The notes beneath the pieces are model-generated. The model was given only the letters and a program-made list of their open reading frames with translations. It searched no databases and was not told the DNA's origin. Below, in pieces: positions 41,325 to 49,586 of a stretch of DNA of 64,000 bases. The stretch's first letter is position 1; each line of letters starts with the position of its first letter. The DNA comes from Curtobacterium sp. GC_Cur_3. GTDB taxonomy: Bacteria > Actinomycetota > Actinomycetes > Actinomycetales > Microbacteriaceae. A program made the position numbers and the translations under genes. The DNA lies in the NCBI RefSeq assembly GCF_026544205.1, contig NZ_JALNUI010000011.1:44635-108634 (forward strand), in the 5' to 3' direction.

Positions 41325-41778
41325 GCGCGCTCGCGGAAGGCACCGGCCAGACGTAGTCCAGGTCGTCGGGCACGTCGGGGAACAGCGGTCGGTAGAACTC
41401 CGGCGCCTTCTGCACGAGCTTCGAGCGGTGCGACAGGTGCACTCGCTCGTCCTCGTTCCACGCCGGTCGCGGGTAGTCGCCGCGCTCGTAGGCGGCCAGG
41501 TCCTCGGGAACCCGGGCCAGGTCCTCGAGCGTCTTCGCCAGGCACGTGTCCGCGTACCCGCGCTCCAGCCACACCGAGCAGGTCGCGTCCTGGTACGCCA
41601 TCAGTGCCGGGCGGTACCCGCGCCACATGGCCGTGACCGGGTGGTGCTGCCAGCCGTAGTCGGGCAGCGTCAGCGCGCGCATCACCTGCAGGGTCTCGAC
41701 GCGCTGCTTGCCGAGCCGCTTGTCGTCGAGGACCTCGGCGGAGGCACGGAAGTCGGCGAAGGGCAGGAACGTCTGCAT
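41284..41778 (-). CDS. MSMEG_6728 family protein
   Basis: A 164-residue protein of the MSMEG_6728 family (conserved in actinobacteria; related to pyrimidine-dimer glycosylase-like proteins; function unproven). MQTFLPFADFRASAEVLDDK, RLGKQRVETLQVMRAL and GWQHHPVTAMWRGYRPALMA are near-identical to the family signature; SHRSKLVQKAPEFYRPLFPD lies near the end. Start ATG 41778. Single gene. Confidence 0.9.
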   Translation of the reverse strand: MQTFLPFADFRASAEVLDDKRLGKQRVETLQVMRALTLPDYGWQHHPVTAMWRGYRPALMAYQDATCSVWLERGYADTCLAKTLEDLARVPEDLAAYERGDYPRPAWNEDERVHLSHRSKLVQKAPEFYRPLFPDVPDDLDYVWPVPSASALKRSASTAPRRAG

Positions 41779-41863
41779 GCCGCGAACGGTACGCGGCCCG
41801 GCTGGGGTGACACATGCCGTCACACGCGAGCAGCCGCTCGGCGCCCGTGTGAGCATCGAACCC

Positions 41864-42460
41864 ATGAGCGGAGCACACGTCGTCGGCGTCAGCGGCAGCC
41901 CATCGGACCCGTCCCGGACCTCGACGCTGGTCGCGGCCACGGTCGCCCGGCTCGGCGAGGAGCTCGAGGGCGCCCAGACCCTGACGGTCGAGATCGGTCC
42001 GCTGCTGGCCGACCTCGGGGCCTCGTCCGACCGGGCCTCGATGGCACCGGCGACCATCGCCGCACTCGAGGCCGTCGAGTCCGCCGACGTCCTCGTCGTC
42101 GGCAGCCCCGCGTTCCGCGCGGCCTACTCCGGCGCGTTCAAGCTCTTCTTCGACTGGGTCGGACAGTACGACCTCGTCGACACCCCGGTGCTCCTGACCG
42201 CGACGGGCGGGAGCGACCGGCACGCGCTGCTCGTCGAGCACCAGATGCGTCCGCTGTTCGGCTTCTTCCAGTCCACGACGCTGCCGCTCGGGGTCTTCGG
42301 CAACGAGCGCGACTTCACCAAGCGCGAGGGCGGCTACGACATCACGAGCCTCGACCTCGAGCTCCGCATCGACCAGGCCGTACGGCGCGCGCTCCCCATC
42401 ATCCGCGGGGGCTTCGCGACGGCTGCCACCGCCGAAGTCCGACGCCCCGCCGACTTCTGA
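41864..42460 (+). CDS. NAD(P)H-dependent FMN reductase
   Basis: A 198-residue flavodoxin-fold FMN reductase (MsuE/CE1759 type). VVGVSGSPSDPSRTSTLVAA is the FMN phosphate loop; ESADVLVVGSPAFRAAYSGA, FKLFFDWV and VLLTATGGSDRHALLVEHQM are family blocks. Such enzymes feed FMNH2 to monooxygenases. ATG 41864 (MSGAHVVGVSG) is the likely start; an in-frame GTG at 41849 is less good. Confidence 0.88.
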   Translation: MSGAHVVGVSGSPSDPSRTSTLVAATVARLGEELEGAQTLTVEIGPLLADLGASSDRASMAPATIAALEAVESADVLVVGSPAFRAAYSGAFKLFFDWVGQYDLVDTPVLLTATGGSDRHALLVEHQMRPLFGFFQSTTLPLGVFGNERDFTKREGGYDITSLDLELRIDQAVRRALPIIRGGFATAATAEVRRPADF

Positions 42461-42505
42461 CCCGCGGGCCCGCCAGACCCGGCCCGTGCTCCGGCCCGTG
42501 CTCCG

Positions 42506-42673
42506 CGGAACACCGGTGTCTTGCGGAGCCTCCTGTGCGGAACACCGGTGTCTGGTGAAGACGCCGGGGAAATCCGCGGCGCCGCGCCGCAACACCGGTG
42601 TTTTGCGGACAGCGACTGCCGAGACGCCGGTGTCTCGCGGCCGCGCGCTGCCGAGACGCCGGCGTCTCGGCAG
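42506..42673. repeat. array of five 18-bp palindromes (E family, array 2)
   Basis: Units at 42506 (CGGAACACCGGTGTCTTG), 42538 (CGGAACACCGGTGTCTGG), 42588 (CGCAACACCGGTGTTTTG), 42620 (CGAGACGCCGGTGTCTCG) and 42652 (CGAGACGCCGGCGTCTCG). Three of the four intervals are exactly 32 bp and the fourth is 50 bp (32+18). The last unit extends to a perfect 26-bp palindrome (42648-42673) at the aroQ 3' end. It fills the 216-bp gap between convergent genes. Confidence 0.82.
42648..42673 (-). terminator. perfect 26-bp palindrome at the aroQ 3' end
   Basis: CTGCCGAGACGCC and its complement meet with no loop, three bases after the aroQ stop codon. It can act as terminator for aroQ; it is also the last unit of the E array. 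Confidence 0.6.
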
Positions 42674-42676
42674 GAG

Positions 42677-43120
42677 TCAGCGCCGCAGGGACGCCAGGTG
42701 CGCCACGGCCAGACGATAGCCGTCGGCGCCGGCCCCGGCGATGACCGCGGTCGCGGCCGTGGCCACGTGGTCGACGTGCCGGAAGGGCTCACGCTTCCAC
42801 GTGTTCGAGATGTGGACCTCGACCACGGGGACGGACAGCGCCTCGACGGCGTCGTGCAGCGCGACCGAGGTGTGGGCGTAGGCGGCCGGGTTGATCACGA
42901 CGCCGTCGAAGTCGTCGAGCGCCTCGTGCAGCCACTCGACGAGCTCCCCCTCGCGGTTGGTCTGCCGGAAGTCGACGCCGAGCCCGTGGATCTCGGCCTC
43001 GGCGCGGACGATGCCCTCGATGTCCGCCAGCGTGACCGTGCCGTACTGCTCCGGGTCGCGGCGCCCGAGGATGTCGAGGTTCGGGCCGTTGAGGACGAGG
43101 ATGCGCGACTGCTCGGTCAT
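42677..43120 (-). CDS. aroQ: 3-dehydroquinate dehydratase, type II
   Basis: Third step of the shikimate pathway. 147 residues, typical. ILVLNGPNLDILGRRDPEQY holds the catalytic Tyr, FRQTNREGELVEWLHEA the substrate loop, VINPAAYAHTSVALHDA the Asn and VEVHISNTWKREPFRH the catalytic His. Single gene, divergent from the tag gene by 64 bp. Confidence 0.96.
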   Translation of the reverse strand: MTEQSRILVLNGPNLDILGRRDPEQYGTVTLADIEGIVRAEAEIHGLGVDFRQTNREGELVEWLHEALDDFDGVVINPAAYAHTSVALHDAVEALSVPVVEVHISNTWKREPFRHVDHVATAATAVIAGAGADGYRLAVAHLASLRR

Positions 43121-43184
43121 GCGGCGAGCCTACCGACGACCACGTGCGGTCACGGCTGCCAGTCGGTCGGGCAGGATGGTCCCC

Positions 43185-43775
43185 GTGAGTGACCTGGTGA
43201 TCGGGGACGACGGCCTGGCCCGGCCGGTGTGGGCGTCGACGGACCCCATGCTGCGGGACTATTACGACACCGAGTGGGGCATGCCCGTCCACGACGAGCG
43301 GGGCGTGTTCGAGCGGCTCTCGCTCGAGGCCTTCCAGTCCGGACTGTCGTGGCGCACCATCCTCGCAAAGCGTCCGGCGTTCCGCGCTGCCTTCGCCGAC
43401 TTCGACCCCGACGCCGTCGCTGCCTTCGGGGAGCAGGACGTCGAGCGGCTGATGGCCGACGCCGGCATCGTGCGGAACCGGGCGAAGATCCTCGCGACGA
43501 TCACCAACGCGAACGCCACGGTCGCCCTGCGCGAGGACGGCGGGCTCGCCGACTTCGTGTGGTCCTTCCGTCCGGCGACGACCCCCGAGCCGAGCAGCTT
43601 CGCCGAGGTCCCGACGACGAGCGAGGAGTCCGTCGCCCTGTCGAAGGCCCTGCGGAAGCGCGGGTTCGCGTTCGTCGGGCCGACGACCATGCACGCGCTG
43701 ATGGAGGCCCTCGGGATCGTGGACACGCACCTCGTCGGCAGTCACCGCCGCGGCAGCTCGGGCGTCTGGGCCTGA
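43185..43775 (+). CDS. tag: DNA-3-methyladenine glycosylase I
   Basis: Base-excision repair glycosylase for 3-methyladenine. 196 residues. RDYYDTEWGMPVHDERGVFE, LSLEAFQSGLSWRTILAKR and AFRAAFADFDPDAVA are the Tag signature with catalytic Glu/Asp/Trp residues; KALRKRGFAFVGPTTMHALM completes it. GTG 43185 is favoured by an AGGA eight bases upstream; ATG 43176 is in frame and overlaps that site. The N-terminal zinc Cys of E. coli Tag is not obvious. Confidence 0.92.
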   Translation: MSDLVIGDDGLARPVWASTDPMLRDYYDTEWGMPVHDERGVFERLSLEAFQSGLSWRTILAKRPAFRAAFADFDPDAVAAFGEQDVERLMADAGIVRNRAKILATITNANATVALREDGGLADFVWSFRPATTPEPSSFAEVPTTSEESVALSKALRKRGFAFVGPTTMHALMEALGIVDTHLVGSHRRGSSGVWA

Positions 43776-43788
43776 AGGGCCCGACACC

Positions 43789-43860
43789 GGACGACGGACC
43801 GGCACCGGACAGCCGGACAGCCGGACGACCGGACGACCGGACGACGGCCCGACACCAGAC
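43789..43860. repeat. degenerate 8-bp tandem repeat
   Basis: CCGGACGA / CCGGACAG units repeat about seven times between tag and the DJ-1 gene, ending 22 bp before the DJ-1 start. The unit length is not a multiple of three, consistent with its non-coding place. Confidence 0.7.
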
Positions 43861-43882
43861 GACCAGGGCTAGGGTCGCGGGC

Positions 43883-44569
43883 ATGACGACCGAGAGCACC
43901 GTCCGGATCGCGTTCCTGCTCTTCCCGGACCTGACGCAGCTCGACCTGACCGGCCCAGCGCAGGTGCTCAGCCGTGTCCCGGGCGCCCGCGTGGAGTACG
44001 TCGCCGCCACGCTCGACCCGGTGCCGAGCGACTGCGGGCTCGCGCTCGTGCCGACCGTCACCCTCGCCGATGCCGCACCGGCGGACGTCCTGGTCGTCCC
44101 CGGGGGCGACGGCGCCTTCGACGCCATGCTCGACCCGGACGTCATCGCGTTCGTCCGGCGCGAGGCCGAGCGCGCCACCTGGGTCACCTCGGTGTGCACG
44201 GGGGCGTTCGTCCTCGGAGCAGCCGGGTTGCTCGCCGGCAAGCGGGCGACGACGCACTGGGCCTCGAAGCCGATGCTCGCCGCGTTCGGGGCGACGCCGG
44301 TGGACGAGCGGTACGTCGTCGACGGGGCCGTCGTCACCGCGGCCGGGGTCAGCGCCGGCATCGACATGGCGCTCTGGCTCGCGGCCGAGCTCGCCGGCCA
44401 GGAGGCGGCGGAGCGCATCCAGCTGCAGATCGAGTACGACCCGCACCCGCCGTTCGACGCCGGTTCGGCGGAACGTGCCGACGCCCGGGTCGTCACCGCG
44501 GCGCGGACGGCGGCTGAGTCAGCGCGCGGCGACCGCGTCGGGCGGGCTGCAGCGGCCGTGCTGCCCTGA
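43883..44569 (+). CDS. DJ-1/PfpI family protein (isonitrile hydratase-like)
   Basis: A 228-residue DJ-1/PfpI protein. VRIAFLLFPDLTQLDLTGPA is typical of the isonitrile hydratase subgroup (InhA), DVLVVPGGDGAFDA follows, and the nucleophile Cys is in SVCTGAFVLGAAGLLAGKRA with the nearby TTHW. VSAGIDMALWLAAELAG closes the domain. Length and the FPD...LDLTGP start match the AraC-associated branch without the HTH. The exact reaction is uncertain. Confidence 0.88.
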   Translation: MTTESTVRIAFLLFPDLTQLDLTGPAQVLSRVPGARVEYVAATLDPVPSDCGLALVPTVTLADAAPADVLVVPGGDGAFDAMLDPDVIAFVRREAERATWVTSVCTGAFVLGAAGLLAGKRATTHWASKPMLAAFGATPVDERYVVDGAVVTAAGVSAGIDMALWLAAELAGQEAAERIQLQIEYDPHPPFDAGSAERADARVVTAARTAAESARGDRVGRAAAAVLP

Positions 44570-44584
44570 CCGACGCGTGACGGG

Positions 44585-45055
44585 TCAGTCCAGCGGCAGT
44601 TTCATCTGCACGGAGGTCACGCCGTACCCGAGCTGCTCGTAGAGCTCGGCGGCGCCAGTGTTGTAGCCGAACACGTTCAGGCCGATCGAGGCCGCGCCCG
44701 CGTCCTTCGCGACGACGTGCGCCTGTTCGAGCGCGCGCCGGGCATGCCCACGACGCCGGTGTGCCTCCGCGATCTCGATGTCGAACACCCACCAGTCACG
44801 GCCCGCCGGCTCGAACGGCCCGATCCACAGGGACCCGACCACGGTGTCGTCGCCGTCGACGACGTCCCACACGTGGTGGCCCGGAGCGGGAGTGCCACCC
44901 GGGAACCACGTGTCGACGGACTTCCGCATGGCGACCTCGGCCTGCGCCTCGGTCTCGCCGGACCGGATCCGGGACGCCACGTACTCGGCCATGGTCGTCT
45001 CGAGCCAGGCCGGGAGGCTCGTGGCCGCCATCACGCGCAGGCGCGTGTCCGTCAC
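44585..45055 (-). CDS. GNAT family N-acetyltransferase
   Basis: A 156-residue acetyltransferase. The acetyl-CoA loop is AHRRRGHARRALEQAHVVAK (R-x-x-G-x-A), preceded by WWVFDIEIAE and followed by GLNVFGYNTGAAELYEQLGY. GTG 45055 overlaps the stop of the LysR-like gene by four bases (GTGA), supporting that start; ATG 45031 is an alternative. A GGGAGGCTCG copy at 45012-45021 encodes the T-S-L-P-A near the N-terminus. Confidence 0.85.
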   Translation of the reverse strand: MTDTRLRVMAATSLPAWLETTMAEYVASRIRSGETEAQAEVAMRKSVDTWFPGGTPAPGHHVWDVVDGDDTVVGSLWIGPFEPAGRDWWVFDIEIAEAHRRRGHARRALEQAHVVAKDAGAASIGLNVFGYNTGAAELYEQLGYGVTSVQMKLPLD

Positions 45056-45849
45056 CGGTTGCCCTTGGAACCCCGGCTCGGCTTGCCGCGCATCTTGCCA
45101 CGACCCGGCGTGGGGCCCTTGCCGGTGTTCGACTTCTTGCCGGCGCCGGACTTGCCGCCGCCGGGCGACTTCGCCTTCGCCTTGCCGCCGGGTGCCTCCG
45201 CAGACCGGGAGCCGCCCGCGGCGCCGCTCTTCGCCGCACCACGCGCCGGACGCGAGGGCTCGTCGGCGGAGCGCTCCGAGCCTCCTGGCTGGTCCGGCTG
45301 GCTCCGGGAGCTGTTGGCGGTCCGCCCACGCACCACGCCGATGAACTCCTCGGTCAGCTCGGAGGAGTCCTCGTCCCGCCAGACCAGCGCGACGCGGGTG
45401 CCCTCGGCGTCGGCGAGCGGCCGCGCGACGAGGTCCTTGCGACTGGCCTTGCGGAAGAGGGACTGCGGGAGGACGACCACGCCGACGTTCGCCTCGACGA
45501 GGTCGAGCGCAGCGTCGACGTCGGCCGGGACGGGCCCGGCGTCGATCATGTGGACTGCCTCGAGATGGGCCGGTGTGACCTCGGTGGCCTTGGCGAGGTC
45601 CGAGTCCTTCGGGGTCGCGACGACGGCGGTCTCGGTCCAGAGGGGGATGGCGCGGAGGTCCTCGGGCACGGGCATCCTGGCGAAGACCATGTCCACGGCG
45701 TCCTCCTCGGCGGAGAGCGCCGCGACGAGGTCGCCCTGCCCGACGGGGCGGAGCCGGAGCTCGACGGAGGGGAAGCGGTCGCGCCAGACCCTGGCCCACT
45801 TGGCGGGTGAGACGCCCGGCACGAACGCGATGGTGAGTGCCACGGTCAT
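45052..45849 (-). CDS. LysR-type substrate-binding domain protein without a DNA-binding domain
   Basis: A 265-residue protein. From residue 1 it is the effector domain of LysR regulators (LTIAFVPGVSPAKWARVWRD, VDMVFARMPVPEDLRAIPLW, VGVVVLPQSLFRKAS) with no winged helix before it. Residues 175-265 are a Lys/Gly/Pro-rich basic tail (KAKAKSPGGGKSGAGKKS, RGKMRGKPSRGSKGNR). Similar proteins occur next to DUF5997 in many actinobacteria, as here (33 bp apart, divergent). It might bind nucleic acid through the tail; function unknown. Confidence 0.85.
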   Translation of the reverse strand: MTVALTIAFVPGVSPAKWARVWRDRFPSVELRLRPVGQGDLVAALSAEEDAVDMVFARMPVPEDLRAIPLWTETAVVATPKDSDLAKATEVTPAHLEAVHMIDAGPVPADVDAALDLVEANVGVVVLPQSLFRKASRKDLVARPLADAEGTRVALVWRDEDSSELTEEFIGVVRGRTANSSRSQPDQPGGSERSADEPSRPARGAAKSGAAGGSRSAEAPGGKAKAKSPGGGKSGAGKKSNTGKGPTPGRGKMRGKPSRGSKGNR

Positions 45850-45882
45850 GCAACCGAGCATAGGGGCCGTACCCTTGACCCC

Positions 45883-46272
45883 ATGGCGCAGGAACAGACG
45901 ATGAAGCCCGAGACGGCTGCGAAGAAGCTCGGCATCCTGCTGTCGGCCGCTCCGGAGTCCTTCCGCGACGCGCCCGTCACGCGGACCGCCTTCGAGGAAC
46001 TCCGGACCGAGCCGCCGACGTGGCTCGAGGAGCTCCGCCGCGACGGCCCCCACCCGCGACCCGTCGTCGCCCAGAAGCTCGGCGTCTCGATCTCCGGCCT
46101 GTCCCGCTCCGGCATCGAGGACGCGCTGACCACGGCCGAGATCAAGCAGCTGCTCGTGGAGAAGCCCGAGTGGCTCGTGCAGGAGCGTGCGACCCAGGCC
46201 GCCGTGCACGAGGAGAACGCCCGCGTGAAGCACGAGCGTGCCGCCAAGGCCGCCGCCCGCGCCGAGGCCTGA
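45883..46272 (+). CDS. DUF5997 family protein
   Basis: A 129-residue DUF5997 protein, function unknown, widespread in actinobacteria. MKPETAAKKLGILLSAAPES and FRDAPVTRTAFEELRTEPPT, then VVAQKLGVSISGLSRSGIED and TTAEIKQLLVEKPEWL are the conserved blocks; the middle resembles a helix-turn-helix. It ends in an Ala/Lys/Glu helix. Its partner is the divergent LysR-like gene. Confidence 0.9.
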   Translation: MAQEQTMKPETAAKKLGILLSAAPESFRDAPVTRTAFEELRTEPPTWLEELRRDGPHPRPVVAQKLGVSISGLSRSGIEDALTTAEIKQLLVEKPEWLVQERATQAAVHEENARVKHERAAKAAARAEA

Positions 46273-46319
46273 CACCCTCCACCACGAACTGACCCGCCCG
46301 GACCGACCCAGGACCGCCC

Positions 46320-46826
46320 GTGCACGAGACCGTCGCCGACGCCATGCTCGTCGTGCCGCAGTTCGCGTCGGTGTGCTGCATCGTCGGGGACCGGTACCGC
46401 CCGCGCCCCGGGGTGATCGTGCCCGCGGCCGTGATGCTCGTCGCGATGCTCATGCCCGTCGTGCACGCCGGGTCCTCGTGGACGCTGCTCGCCGCGACGG
46501 TGCTGCTGCTCCTGGCGCCGCTGCCGGTCATGCGCCGCCGCCGTGCCGACGGTCGTCGTGCTGAGCCGATGGACGTCCACCGGGCGCTGTCCTCGGTCGT
46601 GATGGCCGGGATGCTCCTGATGGGGCACGCCTCCGGGCTCGCCGACCCGCACGCCGGACACGGCATCGCGCTGTCGGCCGTGCTCGGTGGCGGCGTGATC
46701 GGCTACTGCGCGTTCAGCGGGTGGCTGCTGCGGTACGAGTGGGGACGCGAGGACCGTCGGTCCGTGCGCAGCGGCGAGGTCTTCGCGATGACGGTCGCCG
46801 TGATCGGCATGACGCTCGCGATGTAG
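46320..46826 (+). CDS. hypothetical membrane protein
   Basis: A 168-residue membrane protein with about four or five helices (VIVPAAVMLVAMLMPVVHAG, WTLLAATVLLLLAPLPVM, AVLGGGVIGYCAFSGWLL, VFAMTVAVIGMTLAM). GTG 46320 start. The H in MPVVHAG, the M-x-x-G-H-A in LLMGHASGLADPHAGH and the HDH-like spacing recall DUF5134-type membrane proteins, but I cannot confirm this. Confidence 0.68.
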   Translation: MHETVADAMLVVPQFASVCCIVGDRYRPRPGVIVPAAVMLVAMLMPVVHAGSSWTLLAATVLLLLAPLPVMRRRRADGRRAEPMDVHRALSSVVMAGMLLMGHASGLADPHAGHGIALSAVLGGGVIGYCAFSGWLLRYEWGREDRRSVRSGEVFAMTVAVIGMTLAM

Positions 46827-46891
46827 TGACCCCACGGACCGCGCCCGCGCCTCCCTCGGGAAAGCCGCCGAGCCCGCGCTACGGTGGTCGC

Positions 46892-47419
46892 GTGTCCGAC
46901 CGACCTGTCCGCCGCCCCGACCCGGCGCCGCGCCTCGACGAGGTCGACGAGCGCATCCTCTGGACGCTCGCCGCCGATGCCAGGATCCCGAACAACCGGT
47001 TGGCCGCCGCGGTGGGCATCGCTCCGTCGACCTGTCTGACGCGGGTCCGGGCGCTCGAGGACGCCGGCGTGATCCGTGGCTACCGAGCGGACGTCGACGT
47101 CGCCCGGCTCGGGTTCTCGATCGAGGCCATGGTGTCGGTCCGGGTCCACGCGGCCGCACGGCACGAGCTCCGCGACTTCGCCAAGCGCCTGCTGCGGGTG
47201 CCCGTCGTGCTCGACGTGTCGTTCCTGGCGGGGGACAAGGACTTCCTCGTGCACATCGCCTGCACGTCGACCGAGCAGCTGCGGGACTTCGTCGCCGACG
47301 AGCTCAGCGGGGACCCCTCGGTCGCCACGACGCAGACGAACATCGTGTTCGAACGGCTCGTCGCGGACCGGGAGCGGCAGGCACGGTCGTACGACGAGCT
47401 CCGGCGCTGGCAGGCCTGA
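46892..47419 (+). CDS. Lrp/AsnC family transcriptional regulator
   Basis: A 175-residue Lrp-type regulator. The N-terminal HTH is LDEVDERILWTLAADARIPN and LAAAVGIAPSTCLTRVRALE; the C-terminal RAM ligand domain is VVLDVSFLAGDKDFLVHIAC and QTNIVFERLV. GTG 46892 opens VSDRPVRRPDP. A small hairpin follows (47445). Likely senses an amino acid; no obvious target nearby. Confidence 0.92.
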   Translation: MSDRPVRRPDPAPRLDEVDERILWTLAADARIPNNRLAAAVGIAPSTCLTRVRALEDAGVIRGYRADVDVARLGFSIEAMVSVRVHAAARHELRDFAKRLLRVPVVLDVSFLAGDKDFLVHIACTSTEQLRDFVADELSGDPSVATTQTNIVFERLVADRERQARSYDELRRWQA

Positions 47420-47444
47420 GCGGCCCTGGCGGGAGCTGCTGGTC

Positions 47445-47470
47445 CTTCCCATGACGCGTGCGATGGGAAG
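47445..47470 (+). terminator. hairpin after the Lrp gene
   Basis: CTTCCCAT and ATGGGAAG enclose a 10-base loop, 26 bp after the stop codon. The rest of the 172-bp gap holds only CGCGCGGAACCACC-like short direct repeats. Confidence 0.5.
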
Positions 47471-47591
47471 CGGGATCGCGCGTGCATGGTGGGAACGAAC
47501 GACTCCCTACGCGCGGAACCACCTGCCACGCGGGGAACGACCGAGCACGCGCAGAACCACCCGCACCAGCCCCGCGCCGCGCCGCCCCGCG

Positions 47592-48023
47592 TCAGCGCGT
47601 GCGGGTCATCGGGACGTGGGGGATCGCGTCCTCGACGAAGTCCTCACCCGAGCGCACGAAGCCGAAGCGGCCGTACCAGTGCTCGAGGTGCGCCTGCGCG
47701 TTGAGCGTCACGACGGGGGAGCGGGTCTCGGCGATCGCGGCCTGCATCAGCGCTGCCCCGAGGCCGGCGCCACGAGCGTGTGCGGCGGTGGCGACGCGGC
47801 CGATGCGCTCGGTGCCGTCGTCCTCGCGCAGGAGTCGGAGCGTCGAGTCGACCGAGCCCTCGCCGGCCCAGAACTGGATGGTGCCGGGCTCGAGGTCGCG
47901 GCCGTCGATGTCCCCGTACGCGCACTCCTGCTCGACGACGAAGACGTCCTGACGGAGCCGGAGGATCTCGTGCAACGTGACGACGTCGAGGTTGCGGGTG
48001 GGGGCGCTGAAGGTCGAGGGCAA
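47592..48023 (-). CDS. ElaA-like GNAT family acetyltransferase
   Basis: A 143-residue GNAT of the ElaA type. LHEILRLRQDVFVVEQECAY, GDIDGRDLEPGTIQFW, RIGRVATAAHARGAGLGAAL and HLEHWYGRFGFVRSGEDFVE match the ElaA pattern including the RxVFVVEQ-x-C-x-Y start and the GFxxSGEDFxEDGIPH-like end. The best start is TTG 48023, with AGGA before it; no ATG fits the conserved region. Divergent from the secreted protein at 48129. Confidence 0.85.
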   Translation of the reverse strand: MPSTFSAPTRNLDVVTLHEILRLRQDVFVVEQECAYGDIDGRDLEPGTIQFWAGEGSVDSTLRLLREDDGTERIGRVATAAHARGAGLGAALMQAAIAETRSPVVTLNAQAHLEHWYGRFGFVRSGEDFVEDAIPHVPMTRTR

Positions 48024-48128
48024 CTTCGTTCCTGACGTTTTCTTGGGAAATCGGGTGCGCGGCGCCGAAGTGGGCGTACCGTGCCGGTCAACCACTCTAC
48101 GTGCGCAGCCAGACCAGGAGGTGAGCGC

Positions 48129-49499
48129 ATGGACAACCCGTTGCGCGCACCCTGGCGCGCTGCGATCCGGTACGCCCTCGTGGGCACCGGAGTCAGCGCC
48201 GCCGCCGTGCTGCTCTCGTTGACGCTCGGCGCGCAGACCGCGTCCGCCGCCGAGCACGCTCCGAGCGCCCGGACCTCCGCGACCTCGTCCTCCGGACTGC
48301 TCGGCGGGGTGGTCGACGGCGTCACGAACACCGCCGGCCAGGCCGTCAGTGCCGTGGTCGCCCCGGTCCGTCAGGTCGTCGTACCGACACCCGCAGCTCC
48401 GGCACCGGCTCCCGCACCCGCAGCTCCGGCTCCGGTTCGTCCGGCACCCGCGCCGGCACCCGCGCCGGCCCCAGCGCCGGTGCCCGCCGCACCCGCTCCG
48501 ATCGCAGCAGCACCGGCGCCGGCGCACCAGCAGCCCGCCGCAGCCGTTCCGACGACGCAGGCCCCCGCGACGCACGTGCCGACGACGCACGTGCCGACGA
48601 CGCACGTCCCCACGCCGATCCTCCCGACACAGCCCGCCCCGGCAGTGGTCCCGACCACCCCGACGACCGCGGGCCACGCGACGGACGCCACCCCGGCCTC
48701 CCGTCCGCTCACCGGCACCGTCGCCTCCCTGCTCCGTCCCGTCACCGGGACCGTCCAGGGACTCACGGGCGCACGCCCGGTCTCGTCGCTCGTCGACACG
48801 CTGGACGGTGTCGTCGGAGCGCTGCCGGTCGTCGGCAGCGTCGTCGGAGACGACACGCTCGGCACCGTCACGGCACCGGTCACCGGGGTCGTCGACGACG
48901 TCCTCGGCGATGTCGGCACGGTCGTCGGCGACGTCCCGGACGTGGTGGCCGACCCGCTCCCACCGGTCCTCGGCACCCTGCCTGGAGGCTCGACCCCCCT
49001 CCCACAGCTCCCCGCACCCCCGGTGGGTGGCGGCTCCGGAACGGCGGGGCAGCCGGCCGGACCGGCTGGCGGACCCGCTGACCCGCGACCCACGACGTCG
49101 ACACGCACCGCCGGTGCAGCGACGGTGACGGGTGCGCCCGCGTCGACCGCTCCGGTCGTCGAGCGCCGCGCGTCGGTGTCGGTGCGGTCGGCAGCGGAGC
49201 TCCGGACGGACGGTCCACTGCTGGTGCCGACCGTGACCACGAGCGCGCCGGACTCGGCGACGCTCGGTGGGACGGCGCTGTTCGTCCCGCAGGGGACTCC
49301 CGGAGACGCGCCGCTCGGCCACTCCGGACTCGGACTCACCGGCGGCACCACGACCGGCGGCTCCGCCGGTGCGGGTGTCGTCGGGATGGTCGGCGCCTCC
49401 GCCGACCAGGACCCCCTCGCCGCGGGGACTCGCGGCTCGATCGCCGACGACGTGGTCCCCACGTCGGTCATCGGCGACCACGACGTCGCACCTGACTGA
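48129..49499 (+). CDS. secreted Pro/Ala-rich surface protein
   Basis: A 456-residue exported protein with no known domain. A signal peptide occupies residues 1-40 (basic start, then VSAAAVLLSLTLGAQTASA-A). Residues 70-200 are Pro/Ala-rich with PAPAPAP runs and THVPT repeats (three in a row). Residues 200-330 alternate Val/Gly/Asp segments such as VGSVVGDDTLGTVTAPVTGV and GDVGTVVGDVPDVVADPLPP. No sortase signal or membrane anchor at the C-terminus. AGGAGG lies nine bases before ATG 48129. It immediately precedes the chaplin-like gene, so both are probably surface components. Confidence 0.75.
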   Translation: MDNPLRAPWRAAIRYALVGTGVSAAAVLLSLTLGAQTASAAEHAPSARTSATSSSGLLGGVVDGVTNTAGQAVSAVVAPVRQVVVPTPAAPAPAPAPAAPAPVRPAPAPAPAPAPAPVPAAPAPIAAAPAPAHQQPAAAVPTTQAPATHVPTTHVPTTHVPTPILPTQPAPAVVPTTPTTAGHATDATPASRPLTGTVASLLRPVTGTVQGLTGARPVSSLVDTLDGVVGALPVVGSVVGDDTLGTVTAPVTGVVDDVLGDVGTVVGDVPDVVADPLPPVLGTLPGGSTPLPQLPAPPVGGGSGTAGQPAGPAGGPADPRPTTSTRTAGAATVTGAPASTAPVVERRASVSVRSAAELRTDGPLLVPTVTTSAPDSATLGGTALFVPQGTPGDAPLGHSGLGLTGGTTTGGSAGAGVVGMVGASADQDPLAAGTRGSIADDVVPTSVIGDHDVAPD

Positions 49500-49586
49500 G
49501 GTCGGCGCACCTGCCCGTTCGGCAGGACGCGCCATCCGATCGCACCCGCGATCGGCACACAAGACCTCAACGCAGGAGTGATGACC

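Noticed and set aside
42506..42673. A CRISPR array
   Set aside because: The repeats are 18-bp palindromes with about 14-bp spacers that are not unique protospacer-like sequences, and no cas gene is in the window.
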